DNA of 12,114 bases from an uncultured Candidatus Saccharibacteria bacterium (GCA_946480595.1 CAMLKC010000028.1:1-12114); one strand, 5' to 3'; numbered from the stretch's first letter, positions 6,900 to 12,114 are shown. The notes: generated by a model not told the origin, from the sequence alone. Program-made: numbers and translations.

Positions 6900-7385
6900 C
6901 TAAAGGCTAAGCGTCAACCGAATGGCCATGACCAGCACCACAACCAGCACGAGCACCAACCCAAATGAGCGAATACGCGCCAGCCAGCTAAACAAGCCGT
7001 AGGCCAGGCTATATAGCAAAATCACCGATAGCCCGACACCGTACCAAGGCAGCAACTGCGCAAAACCAACGATTCCCCAGAGGCTGACTGCCACCGCCAA
7101 CACTACAAGTAGTGGCCGGAATACCTGGAGCTTCATCAAGAAAAACAGCCCCGCAATCGCGCCTATAACCGTAGCTGCTCCCTCGGCATACATTGCCGTA
7201 TTCGCACATTTAAGTACTTCGCCGCCCTGGCAAAGCGTCGCACTGAGCACATATCGGTCCAAAACCAACGTAAGTCCCCAAACCACTAGCCCAATTACTG
7301 CGCCGAGCACAATAATCGCTATTGTCTTGTTTGTATCAATCGGCGTAAATAGCAGCCGCTTGTCCTCTTCGTAAACGTCACTCAT
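6900..7385 (-). CDS. Uncharacterised five-segment membrane protein
   Basis: The 161-residue product has a hydrophilic N-terminus of about 20 residues (MSDVYEEDKR) and about five hydrophobic segments, at about 22-43, 66-85, 90-110, 114-134 and 140-160. The loop between segments one and two holds two cysteines, C52 and C60, eight residues apart, in what is probably the extracytoplasmic side; they could form a disulfide. I recognise no catalytic or transport motif and no named family. The gene begins 29 bases after the PAP2 gene. It has an AGGGG element 9 bases before the ATG, which is the 3' arm of a small hairpin (7396-7414). A TACAAT (7422-7417) at the end of the PAP2 gene, with CTGGCA 18 bases upstream, is a possible own promoter. 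Otherwise it is co-transcribed with the PAP2 gene. Confidence 0.8.
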   Translation of the reverse strand: MSDVYEEDKRLLFTPIDTNKTIAIIVLGAVIGLVVWGLTLVLDRYVLSATLCQGGEVLKCANTAMYAEGAATVIGAIAGLFFLMKLQVFRPLLVVLAVAVSLWGIVGFAQLLPWYGVGLSVILLYSLAYGLFSWLARIRSFGLVLVLVVVLVMAIRLTLSL

Positions 7386-7395
7386 GTATATAAAC

Positions 7396-7414
7396 CCCTA
7401 AAGATATATTAGGG
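7396..7414 (-). promoter_or_regulatory. Small stem-loop between PAP2 gene and next ORF
   Basis: On the minus strand CCCTAA (7414-7409) pairs with TTAGGG (7401-7396) around a 7-base loop. The 3' arm contains the AGGGG that would serve as ribosome binding site for the gene starting at 7385, so folding would hide it. There is no T-tract after it on the minus strand, so it is not an intrinsic terminator for the PAP2 gene. The effect on expression is inference. Confidence 0.4.
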
Positions 7415-7927
7415 CTATTGTACTATCTTTTTGTGTTTCTTGCCAGAGTTTGCTTTAGCTAAAGACTCTCCGCGCTGGAGGTACCACAATGCGCCCACCG
7501 AGGCGACAACAAGTCCACCCAGCACGTCGAGCGGCGTATGCACCAGCGCAAGCACACGCCCCACGCACACCAGTAAAGTAAGGATTGCGAGTGTTATCGC
7601 AAGCCCTTTCCTTCGCGTTTCAAACCATACGGCAAGTGTCAAAAATGCCGTAAATAACGCATGGTCAGAGGGGAATCCAGGATTGTCGAGGTAGGATGCG
7701 CCAGGCGCCACGCCTAATAGCTGAAATGGTCGTTCACCCGACGGCTGATACACTGACGCCAAAAGTTTAGCAAGCAGATACGCCGTAAGGCCTGCCATCA
7801 AAATACGGGCATATGCCTCAAACCGATGACCCTTAGGAACAAGAAACAGTAGCGCGTAGCCTGCAATCAGTACTATCGGAATAATCGCACCGTCTGCAAA
7901 AAGCTTTACGATAAATTGCGCTGTCAT
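7415..7927 (-). CDS. PAP2-family membrane phosphatase
   Basis: This is a type 2 phosphatidic acid phosphatase-like protein of 170 residues. Such enzymes dephosphorylate lipid phosphates, for example undecaprenyl pyrophosphate (BcrC-like), at the membrane. About five hydrophobic segments are visible. The phosphatase motifs are ERP (65-67) for the first box, PSDH (86-89) for the second with its His, and GRVLALVHTPLD (123-134) for the third with R124, H130 and D134. The first box is unusual: the Lys normally 7 residues before the Arg is missing at that distance and the nearest upstream is K54. The start is set at ATG 7927, not at an in-frame ATG 15 bases upstream (7942), because TATACT lies 6 bases before it. 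The C-terminal tail is basic (GKKHKK). Family secure, substrate unknown. Confidence 0.88.
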   Translation of the reverse strand: MTAQFIVKLFADGAIIPIVLIAGYALLFLVPKGHRFEAYARILMAGLTAYLLAKLLASVYQPSGERPFQLLGVAPGASYLDNPGFPSDHALFTAFLTLAVWFETRRKGLAITLAILTLLVCVGRVLALVHTPLDVLGGLVVASVGALWYLQRGESLAKANSGKKHKKIVQ

Positions 7928-7939
7928 AGCTACAGTATA
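7928..7939 (-). promoter_or_regulatory. Leaderless promoter of the PAP2 gene
   Basis: On the minus strand TATACT (7939-7934) is followed by GTAGCT and the ATG at 7927, a 6-base spacing. The predicted transcription start is therefore at the start codon. No Shine-Dalgarno sequence is present. Confidence 0.65.
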
Positions 7940-7944
7940 CAACG

Positions 7945-7962
7945 AAAAAGCAACGAACCGCT
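7945..7962 (-). terminator. Weak terminator-like hairpin after the exported-protein gene
   Basis: On the minus strand AGCGG (7962-7958) can pair with TTGCT (7953-7949) around a TTCG tetraloop, followed by four more T residues. Two of the five pairs are G-U wobbles, so the stem is weak. It begins within the stop codon of the exported-protein gene. It may partly terminate that transcript just before the PAP2 promoter, or it may be coincidence. Confidence 0.25.
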
Positions 7963-8326
7963 AGCCAAGCCGGCTGCTTCTGGACAAGACAAACCGCTCA
8001 ATCCGCTGGGGCGACCACCCGCGCTGGCGAAGCTCATTTTTTAGCTTCCCTAGTAGCGCAAGGCGAAACGCCCGCTCGCTTGCAAACCCACTTTGGCGCA
8101 CTATTTCTGAAAATGGCATCTTTTTATGCATCTCCCTAAAAGCATGCCAATCAACGCCCAAGACTTCAGCCCGCAACTCACCCTTGCGGTCATGTCGCTG
8201 CAAAATACGGTCGAACTGCGTTTCCCGCCTGCGCTGTACTGTCTGCTTTTTGCCGATACCCGGAGCAGCAGACATTACCGCAGTCACCAGTAGCAGTGAT
8301 GCAAGCGTTTTGGTTGATATTCGCAT
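7961..8326 (-). CDS. Small exported basic helical protein
   Basis: The 121-residue product starts with a signal peptide: MRISTK, a hydrophobic core at about 8-20 and a likely cut after Ala20 or Ala21. The mature part is very basic (QRRRETQ, RHDRKGE, MHKK, LSRSSR) and predicted mostly helical. The stretch from about 68 to 112 reads as helix-turn-helix-like repeats (PFSEIVRQSGF, ALLGKLKNELRQRGWS) and loosely recalls small secreted DUF2680-type proteins, which I cannot confirm. A TTG two codons upstream is in frame, but AGGAGG lies 6 bases before the ATG at 8326, which decides the start. The upstream control region is the most elaborate in the window (direct repeats, leader hairpin), so expression is probably regulated. 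Function unknown; surface or periplasm-like location inferred from the signal peptide. Confidence 0.8.
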   Translation of the reverse strand: MRISTKTLASLLLVTAVMSAAPGIGKKQTVQRRRETQFDRILQRHDRKGELRAEVLGVDWHAFREMHKKMPFSEIVRQSGFASERAFRLALLGKLKNELRQRGWSPQRIERFVLSRSSRLG

Positions 8327-8330
8327 GTTC

Positions 8331-8398
8331 AACCTCCTTATAAGCGGGTCTAAGAAGTCGCTTATGGTTTTAGTATAGAACGTGAAAATATGTGAAAA
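8331..8398 (-). promoter_or_regulatory. Regulated promoter and structured leader of the exported-protein gene
   Basis: On the minus strand, two copies of TTTTCAC (8398-8392 and 8388-8382), 10 bases apart, lie just before TATACT (8377-8372) and cover the place of a -35 box. Transcription should begin near 8365. The leader then starts directly with ATAAGCG (8365-8359), which pairs with CGCTTAT (8346-8340) across a 12-base loop. AAGGAGG follows at once, then the ATG at 8326. Binding of a regulator and hairpin control of translation are inference. Confidence 0.6.
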
Positions 8399-8424
8399 GA
8401 ATGTATTTTATACAACAACAGACG

Positions 8425-9102
8425 TTACTGCAAAACACCGATTGCCCGGGCCATCACCAGTACAACCGTCAGTACCGACACCAAGGCCTGAATCATCATA
8501 AGAATTTTCGACTTATGCGTGAGCGGCAGCGTGTCGGCCGAAGCAAAGTTGGTCACATTCGTCGCCGATAAATACAAATAGTCAATGAACCCCGGCAGCC
8601 AGCCCTGCTCGCCCATTTCTTTATGGATCATTTGCGGAAAAAGGAAATCACGCCTTCGCGCGCTCATTACCCGGCGGTCCGGACCGCCCCCGTCTAGCTC
8701 CCAATACAGCATCGCAAACATAAAAATATTTGTCAGATATATCGTAAACCCGTTTGCCAGCAGTTCTACGCCGCCAACGCCATATCCATGACTCGCCAAA
8801 AGCGCCCGGACAAGAAAAACAAGAGAAAATATGTTGATCGCAGCCACAATACCAATCAGCACGATTGCAAGCGACCGGCGTGGATGCGACACTCTATGGT
8901 AGCCTTCGCTCGTTACAACGGCGAGCGCCAAAAGCAGCATTGCCTCAAAGGCGATGATTAAAAACTTATTGTACGGCAAGAAAGAGTCGTCGGTAAAAAA
9001 CTGCATTCCCATTACCGCCAGTACTCCTAACTGGAGCTGCCATATGGGGTCGTGAGTACGACGAAATACCTTGCGGACGCGGAGTGTGTCTAAGACGGCC
9101 AT
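8425..9102 (-). CDS. Uncharacterised membrane protein with YWELDxGGP motif
   Basis: The 225-residue product has about six hydrophobic segments, at about 23-36, 46-63, 77-100, 112-134, 174-190 (weak) and 198-220. A conserved-looking core reads YWELDGGGP (133-141), then RRDFLFPQM (150-158), then DYLYLSATNVTNFASADTLPLT (174-195). It strongly recalls a class of uncharacterised membrane proteins common in Actinobacteria that may be near DUF1345; I cannot confirm the family. The last part, a re-entrant-like Thr/Asn/Ser segment followed by PLT and a final helix, is laid out like the pore region of two-segment ion channels, but no GYG filter is present. The gene has its own leaderless promoter with 6-base spacing before the ATG at 9102. 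Function unknown. Confidence 0.83.
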   Translation of the reverse strand: MAVLDTLRVRKVFRRTHDPIWQLQLGVLAVMGMQFFTDDSFLPYNKFLIIAFEAMLLLALAVVTSEGYHRVSHPRRSLAIVLIGIVAAINIFSLVFLVRALLASHGYGVGGVELLANGFTIYLTNIFMFAMLYWELDGGGPDRRVMSARRRDFLFPQMIHKEMGEQGWLPGFIDYLYLSATNVTNFASADTLPLTHKSKILMMIQALVSVLTVVLVMARAIGVLQ

Positions 9103-9117
9103 GACGCGATTATAGCA
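9103..9117 (-). promoter_or_regulatory. Leaderless extended -10 promoter
   Basis: On the minus strand TGC (9117-9115) precedes a perfect TATAAT (9114-9109), followed by 6 bases and the ATG at 9102. The predicted transcript begins at the start codon. No Shine-Dalgarno sequence fits. Confidence 0.7.
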
Positions 9118-9138
9118 TAAACATAAGCGGCTAGAGTC

Positions 9139-9858
9139 TTACAGGACACTTACGCCGAACAGGTAACCAACGCCATATGTCACAATCGACGCCAGTACGA
9201 CGATCCCCAATTGCCTAAACCCTCCGTAAGCAATGTTCCGTCCGCCCGAACGGCTAATGTATCCACCCACGACAAAGCTGCCGATTGCCGTAAAAATGAC
9301 CGATGCCCATATGGCCGCTGTTCCGCCACCAAAGAACCAAGGCGAAAGTGGTGCAAGCGCTCCAACTGTAAACAGTATAAAAGAGGTGATGGCCGCGACC
9401 CAAGGAGAGCCCAGTTCATCGGGATTAAATCCCATCACTTGCCGCGCGTAAGCCTCGGTCAGGTGGCGATCGTCTTCAGCTATTTCACGTGCTGCTTTTT
9501 CGGCCGTCGCGTCTTTGTGACCGGTTTTTGACAAACTGTCAGCCATTTGGTCGACAAGAAGCTGACGATCCTCTTTTATAAGGTGCCGGATGTCCTTTAG
9601 AATTCCACTAAAAAGCTCTACCTGGCTTCGAACCGATATCCATTCGCCTGCCGCCATACTTACCGCACCGGCAATCAACCCTGCAAAACCGGCAAGCAAA
9701 ACGTTGTGGCTCGCAGCGCCTGCACCTGCAACGGCTAGCACAATACAAAGCGTACTCACCAGACCGTCATTCACGCCCAGTACCGCGGCACGGGCGCCGC
9801 CACGTTGCACCTGCAAGGCGCGCTTAGCTAATATCTCACTGTCTTTTCTTCTATCCAT
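9139..9858 (-). CDS. VIT1/CCC1-family metal transporter
   Basis: This 239-residue protein belongs to the vacuolar iron transporter (VIT1/CCC1) family. Characterised eukaryotic members move Fe2+ or Mn2+ in exchange for protons; bacterial members are assumed to export or store metal. The family pattern is clear: GVNDGLVST (28-36) in the first segment, SMAAGEWISVRSQVE (67-81) at the end of the second, and a cytoplasmic helical region at about 84-148 rich in Glu and Asp (EDRQLLVDQ, AREIAEDDRHLTEAYARQVMG). This is the place of the metal-binding domain. Three more segments follow, at about 153-172, 180-200 and 214-236. Length is normal. The start is ATG 9858 because TATACT ends 6 bases upstream; an in-frame GTG 30 bases earlier lies before this promoter. 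Metal specificity is not readable. Confidence 0.9.
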   Translation of the reverse strand: MDRRKDSEILAKRALQVQRGGARAAVLGVNDGLVSTLCIVLAVAGAGAASHNVLLAGFAGLIAGAVSMAAGEWISVRSQVELFSGILKDIRHLIKEDRQLLVDQMADSLSKTGHKDATAEKAAREIAEDDRHLTEAYARQVMGFNPDELGSPWVAAITSFILFTVGALAPLSPWFFGGGTAAIWASVIFTAIGSFVVGGYISRSGGRNIAYGGFRQLGIVVLASIVTYGVGYLFGVSVL

Positions 9859-9873
9859 AGTAAAAGTATAGCA
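9859..9873 (-). promoter_or_regulatory. Leaderless extended -10 promoter of the VIT-like gene
   Basis: On the minus strand TGC (9873-9871) precedes TATACT (9870-9865), followed by TTTACT and the ATG at 9858. The predicted transcription start coincides with the start codon, and no Shine-Dalgarno sequence is present. Confidence 0.7.
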
Positions 9874-9924
9874 TTCTGCCCGCACCACGAGACAGAAGCT
9901 CTAGCCTTTTTATTCGGCAACAAG

Positions 9925-9937
9925 TATACTATTGCTT
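9925..9937 (+). promoter_or_regulatory. Leaderless promoter of the 87-residue membrane protein
   Basis: TATACT (9925-9930) is followed by 7 bases and the ATG at 9938, so the transcript should begin at or one base before the start codon. The hexamer sits in the palindrome AGTATACT, so it also reads TATACT on the other strand, 65 bases from the divergent VIT-like start. Confidence 0.6.
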
Positions 9938-10201
9938 ATGGCTTTAATCATTCATATCATCATCGCGCTCACCAGTATTGCTTTTACGACTTTGCTATTC
10001 GCACTGCCTTCGCGAACCAAGTTTCGCGCCAACTATGCACTGATTGCACTAACACTCGTAACCGGCACTTATCTTGTTGTCAGCACAAACGCCCCAATGC
10101 TTAAATCTTGCATGAGCGGACTGGTATATATCAGTATTGTTACTCTCGGTACTATCGCGGCGCGCTACAAATACGCCCGTCAGCAAGAATCTGCACTGTA
10201 G
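9938..10201 (+). CDS. Small three-segment membrane protein
   Basis: The 87-residue product has three hydrophobic segments, at about 2-23, 32-49 and 60-75. A basic loop (SRTKFR, 25-30) lies between the first two and a basic C-terminus (RYKYARQQ, 76-83) at the end. The positive charges place that loop and the C-terminus inside, which with three segments puts the N-terminus outside. No known family recognised. A TTG two codons upstream is in frame, but the TATACT with 7-base spacing points to the ATG at 9938. The gene ends in TAG at 10199-10201, directly abutting the stop of the convergent Nudix gene with no bases between. Confidence 0.75.
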   Translation: MALIIHIIIALTSIAFTTLLFALPSRTKFRANYALIALTLVTGTYLVVSTNAPMLKSCMSGLVYISIVTLGTIAARYKYARQQESAL

Positions 10202-10215
10202 TTATAGCAGTTCAG
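10191..10215. terminator. Stem-loop across the abutting convergent stop codons
   Basis: CTGCACTG (10191-10198) pairs with CAGTTCAG (10208-10215) with one mismatch, around a 9-base loop holding both stop codons (TAG on the plus strand, TAA on the minus strand). No T-tract follows on either strand, so it is not a standard intrinsic terminator. It may still stabilise or end both transcripts; this is inference. Confidence 0.35.
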
Positions 10216-10678
10216 TAACAGGCAATGAAAACGCCTCTTTAAGATACTTTTTGTACAGATTAATACTGTCTTCGTGGTCAAAGGCAATTTCTTCGCTTGC
10301 CGGCAGTTCATCCAATGGAAACCAGCGTACGTCGGCACTTTCCCAGTCTGCCTCGCCAGTCTTTTCTACCGCATCGGCGATATAAATAAAATCAACGTTC
10401 TGTCGGTCTTCATGCGGACGATTAGGGTTGTCGTTAACGCGCAGCAGGCGCAGGTTATTTACTGCCCAGCCAGACTCTTCCATACTCTCGCGTATTCCCG
10501 CTTGCGCGGTTGTCTCGTCGCGGTCGACATACCCACCAAGCAAGCACCACTTTCCCGCCTCGAGCAGCCCCTCGGCCCTCTTTGCGAGCAAGATCTGACT
10601 ATCCTTCATAACGAGACAGCCGACAGTCACGTGACGGAGGCTATTTTGGTTGCCATTTTCAAAAGTACAATTAATCAT
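10202..10678 (-). CDS. Nudix hydrolase
   Basis: This 158-residue protein is a Nudix-superfamily pyrophosphohydrolase, which cleaves nucleoside diphosphates linked to another moiety, using Mg2+. The Nudix box is complete at 49-71: G49, five residues, E55, seven residues, then RESMEESGW (63-71). A Ser occupies the first usually aliphatic place after RE. The preceding segment ILLAKRAEGLLEAGKWCLLGG (29-49) and the later DFIYIADA (96-103) fit the fold. Substrate cannot be told; NADH-like, sugar-nucleotide or oxidised-nucleotide use are all possible. The start ATG at 10678 comes 9 bases after the stop of the upstream membrane-protein gene. TAAGAT, which includes that stop codon, is 6 bases before the ATG and matches the leaderless layout, though as a poor -10. 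Co-transcription with the upstream gene is equally likely. Confidence 0.9.
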   Translation of the reverse strand: MINCTFENGNQNSLRHVTVGCLVMKDSQILLAKRAEGLLEAGKWCLLGGYVDRDETTAQAGIRESMEESGWAVNNLRLLRVNDNPNRPHEDRQNVDFIYIADAVEKTGEADWESADVRWFPLDELPASEEIAFDHEDSINLYKKYLKEAFSLPVTELL

Positions 10679-10687
10679 AGCTTCATC

Positions 10688-11290
10688 TTACCAGAGTTCC
10701 CGCGTCTTCAGCCGAAACAAAAAGAATAGCAGGTATTGCATCGCAAAAGCACCGATTGTCAAAACCGCCAAGCCATAACCGATGGCAGTCGCAATAGAAT
10801 AATCAATATACTGCTTCTCCAAAAGCACAGAAGCAACCGTTAAACCGATAGGAACAACGACGAGGAAAAGTTTTATAAGCAAAATTATTTTTGGCGTTAT
10901 TCGCAGGCGCTGTTTTTCAGTAGGCTTTTTGTGCTGCACCCGGATAAGCACTGGCGCCACCGACTCGGCACTACGATGCACCATTCGGTTGCTGGCTTTT
11001 ACTACTTTCATGGGTAGTTTTACCAGCGCGTATACCGTTATTGCCACCATGAGGACCGTGACGATGATTGCAATTGTCCAGTTTACTGGGTCGGGCAGCG
11101 TAAATGCGGCCGCATGGGCGTTACTTGCCGGCTCGGGATTATCCGAAGCGACATACGTGGTCACTGTCTGGACCACACTAAAGTACAGCATGACCGCCCA
11201 AAACCATTGCAACAGACAAAATAGGTAACCGATTGCGCCAAAAAAGTTAGTGGAGTTTCGTTTTATTTTAAGTGTCGAGCTTTGCTTCAT
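10688..11290 (-). CDS. Uncharacterised four-segment membrane protein
   Basis: The 200-residue product has a basic N-terminus (MKQSSTLKIKR) and four hydrophobic segments, at about 16-46, 70-93, 134-156 and 166-192. A Pro/Ala-rich stretch of about 20 residues lies outside between the first two. A basic cytoplasmic stretch of about 40 residues lies between the second and third (KVVKASNRMVHRS to HKKPTEKQRLR). Both ends are basic and probably inside. No catalytic motif and no named family recognised. It starts 19 bases after the permease stop and ends 9 bases before the Nudix start, so the three genes may form one transcript. A TATTCT (11304-11299) placed 8 bases before the ATG may give it a leaderless start of its own. 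Confidence 0.8.
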   Translation of the reverse strand: MKQSSTLKIKRNSTNFFGAIGYLFCLLQWFWAVMLYFSVVQTVTTYVASDNPEPASNAHAAAFTLPDPVNWTIAIIVTVLMVAITVYALVKLPMKVVKASNRMVHRSAESVAPVLIRVQHKKPTEKQRLRITPKIILLIKLFLVVVPIGLTVASVLLEKQYIDYSIATAIGYGLAVLTIGAFAMQYLLFFLFRLKTRELW

Positions 11291-11304
11291 CTTGTTTCAG
11301 AATA
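11291..11304 (-). promoter_or_regulatory. Candidate leaderless promoter
   Basis: On the minus strand TATTCT (11304-11299) is followed by 8 bases and the ATG at 11290. The hexamer matches the -10 consensus at four of six places and the spacing is one or two bases longer than in the clearer examples, so this is weaker than its relatives in this window. Confidence 0.4.
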
Positions 11305-11309
11305 CTAGA

Positions 11310-12114
11310 TCAGGACCGCGTAAACAATAACAGTATGCTCACGCCCTGGCTTACTAGCAAGGCTCCGCTGGCCACCACCCCAAACCACGGTACGACCGGG
11401 TGCGACAGTCTCATGTGAAAACTCTCTTTCGTATCACGCCGCCGAATAATCACCAACGAAAGATTAACGGCAAAAAACACAAAGAGAAGGAGCAAACTGG
11501 TAAGCTGCGCCAGTTGGCTAATAGGCAGCAATGCCGCACTAACCAGCGCTACCAGAGCCACCACCCACAAGCCGCGCGTTGGCACGTGCCTGCCGGATAC
11601 TTTGCCAAACCACGCCGGAATCCACTGGCGGCGCGCCATGCCGTAAAGAAACCGTGACCCCATTATCATATTAACGATGATACCGTTGAGGATCGCTACG
11701 AGGCTGACAATCACAATAATACCCGCGGAATTCCCCGTCGCTTCGGTGTAGGCATGCGCCAGCGGCGCGCTTTCTTTACCCAGGATATCCGGCGTCACAA
11801 CGCCCAGGACAGTCACCGCCACCAGCACATACAACAATGTCACCGTCACCATGGCAGCCATAATTGCACGCGGAAAAGCCTTTTGCGGCTCCTTTACTTC
11901 CTCAGCGATATTCACCATATCCTCAAAGCCGATAAAAGCGTAAAACGCGATAAATGCCGCCGATGCAATGCCTGCAAACGCAGCCGAGTCAACACCACCC
12001 AGTGAATCCATAAAATGCCCGCCGAATTCACCTATTGCTGACGGCTGTGAAAACAAAATACTCCCTACCAAAAACAACAATCCGCCTACTTCGACCGCCG
12101 TAAGGATTGCCGCA
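11310..12114 (-). CDS. APC-family amino acid permease, N-terminus beyond window edge
   Basis: The frame is open to the right edge with 267 codons visible, so the start and the first part of the protein lie outside the window. It reads as the C-terminal part of an amino acid-polyamine-organocation transporter, a secondary amino acid permease of the cytoplasmic membrane. The diagnostic segment is FIGFEDMVNIAEEVKEPQKAF followed by PRAI, the loop after transmembrane helix 6 in this family. GSRFLYGMARRQWIPAWFGKVSGRHVPTRGLW is the later conserved loop between helices 8 and 9. About seven hydrophobic segments are visible. The substrate amino acid cannot be read from this part. It ends in TGA 19 bases before the next gene, in the same direction, so it probably leads an operon with the 200-residue membrane protein and the Nudix hydrolase. 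Confidence 0.92.
   Translation of the reverse strand, partial: AAILTAVEVGGLLFLVGSILFSQPSAIGEFGGHFMDSLGGVDSAAFAGIASAAFIAFYAFIGFEDMVNIAEEVKEPQKAFPRAIMAAMVTVTLLYVLVAVTVLGVVTPDILGKESAPLAHAYTEATGNSAGIIVIVSLVAILNGIIVNMIMGSRFLYGMARRQWIPAWFGKVSGRHVPTRGLWVVALVALVSAALLPISQLAQLTSLLLLFVFFAVNLSLVIIRRRDTKESFHMRLSHPVVPWFGVVASGALLVSQGVSILLLFTRS

Noticed and set aside
7945..7962. The hairpin with TTCG loop as a strong terminator.
   Set aside because: The stem is 5 pairs with two G-U wobbles; retained only as a low-confidence candidate.
1..12114. UGA recoded as glycine, as in Gracilibacteria and Absconditabacteria.
   Set aside because: pheS, the PPOX-like gene and the permease end in TGA exactly where the proteins should end and where the next gene begins.
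1..12114. CRISPR array, tRNA or rRNA gene, transposase, or prophage module.
   Set aside because: No regularly spaced repeats, cloverleaf-like segments, rRNA-like stretches or transposase and phage motifs were seen; gaps between genes are nearly all under 100 bases.

Overview
This 12.1-kb window is a compact bacterial chromosome segment of mid GC content. It carries 13 protein-coding genes, two of them cut by the window edges. Eleven lie on the minus strand and two, an aquaporin-like gene and an 87-residue membrane protein, on the plus strand. I see no rRNA, tRNA, insertion sequence, prophage, CRISPR array or origin. TGA is used as an ordinary stop (pheS, the gene between pheS and pheT, and the permease), so UGA is not recoded. 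Gene density, many small orphan membrane proteins, RmuC and the promoter style suggest a Patescibacteria/CPR genome, most likely a Saccharibacteria (TM7) relative. That assignment is inference from remembered features, not from a search.

Layout. Positions 1-4492 (minus) hold a tight operon: pheS, a PPOX/flavin-reductase-like gene, pheT, and an edge-truncated membrane protein. The first two junctions are 4-base ATGA overlaps, and the last gene starts 4 bases after the pheT stop. Next come a short tail-anchored coiled-coil protein (minus) and, divergent from it, an aquaporin-like channel (plus) that ends at a strong bidirectional terminator (5747-5777). Positions 5797-9858 are a minus-strand run: rmuC, a 161-residue membrane protein, a PAP2 phosphatase, a small exported basic protein, a 225-residue membrane protein, and a VIT1/CCC1-type metal transporter. 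Divergent from the last is the 87-residue membrane protein, which converges end-to-end on a Nudix hydrolase. The Nudix gene lies downstream of a 200-residue membrane protein and an APC-type amino acid permease that leaves the right edge.

The most notable pattern is regulatory. Most first genes have a TATACT or TATAAT hexamer whose last base lies only 6-10 bases before the start codon, with no usable Shine-Dalgarno sequence. Their mRNAs should therefore be leaderless or nearly so. Genes inside the phe operon, and two promoters with real leaders (aquaporin and exported protein), carry GGAGG-type ribosome binding sites instead. The pattern also fixes several start codons downstream of the longest possible ORF start. 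The exported-protein promoter stands out further: it has a 10-bp-period TTTTCAC direct repeat where a -35 box would be and a hairpin at the predicted mRNA 5' end that abuts the Shine-Dalgarno sequence.

Functionally the window mixes translation (PheRS), genome maintenance (RmuC), envelope and transport functions (aquaporin, PAP2, VIT-like, APC permease) and several uncharacterised membrane proteins. No large undescribed multi-gene system is evident. The best leads are the leaderless promoter grammar, the flavoprotein-like gene inside pheST, and the unusual aquaporin.
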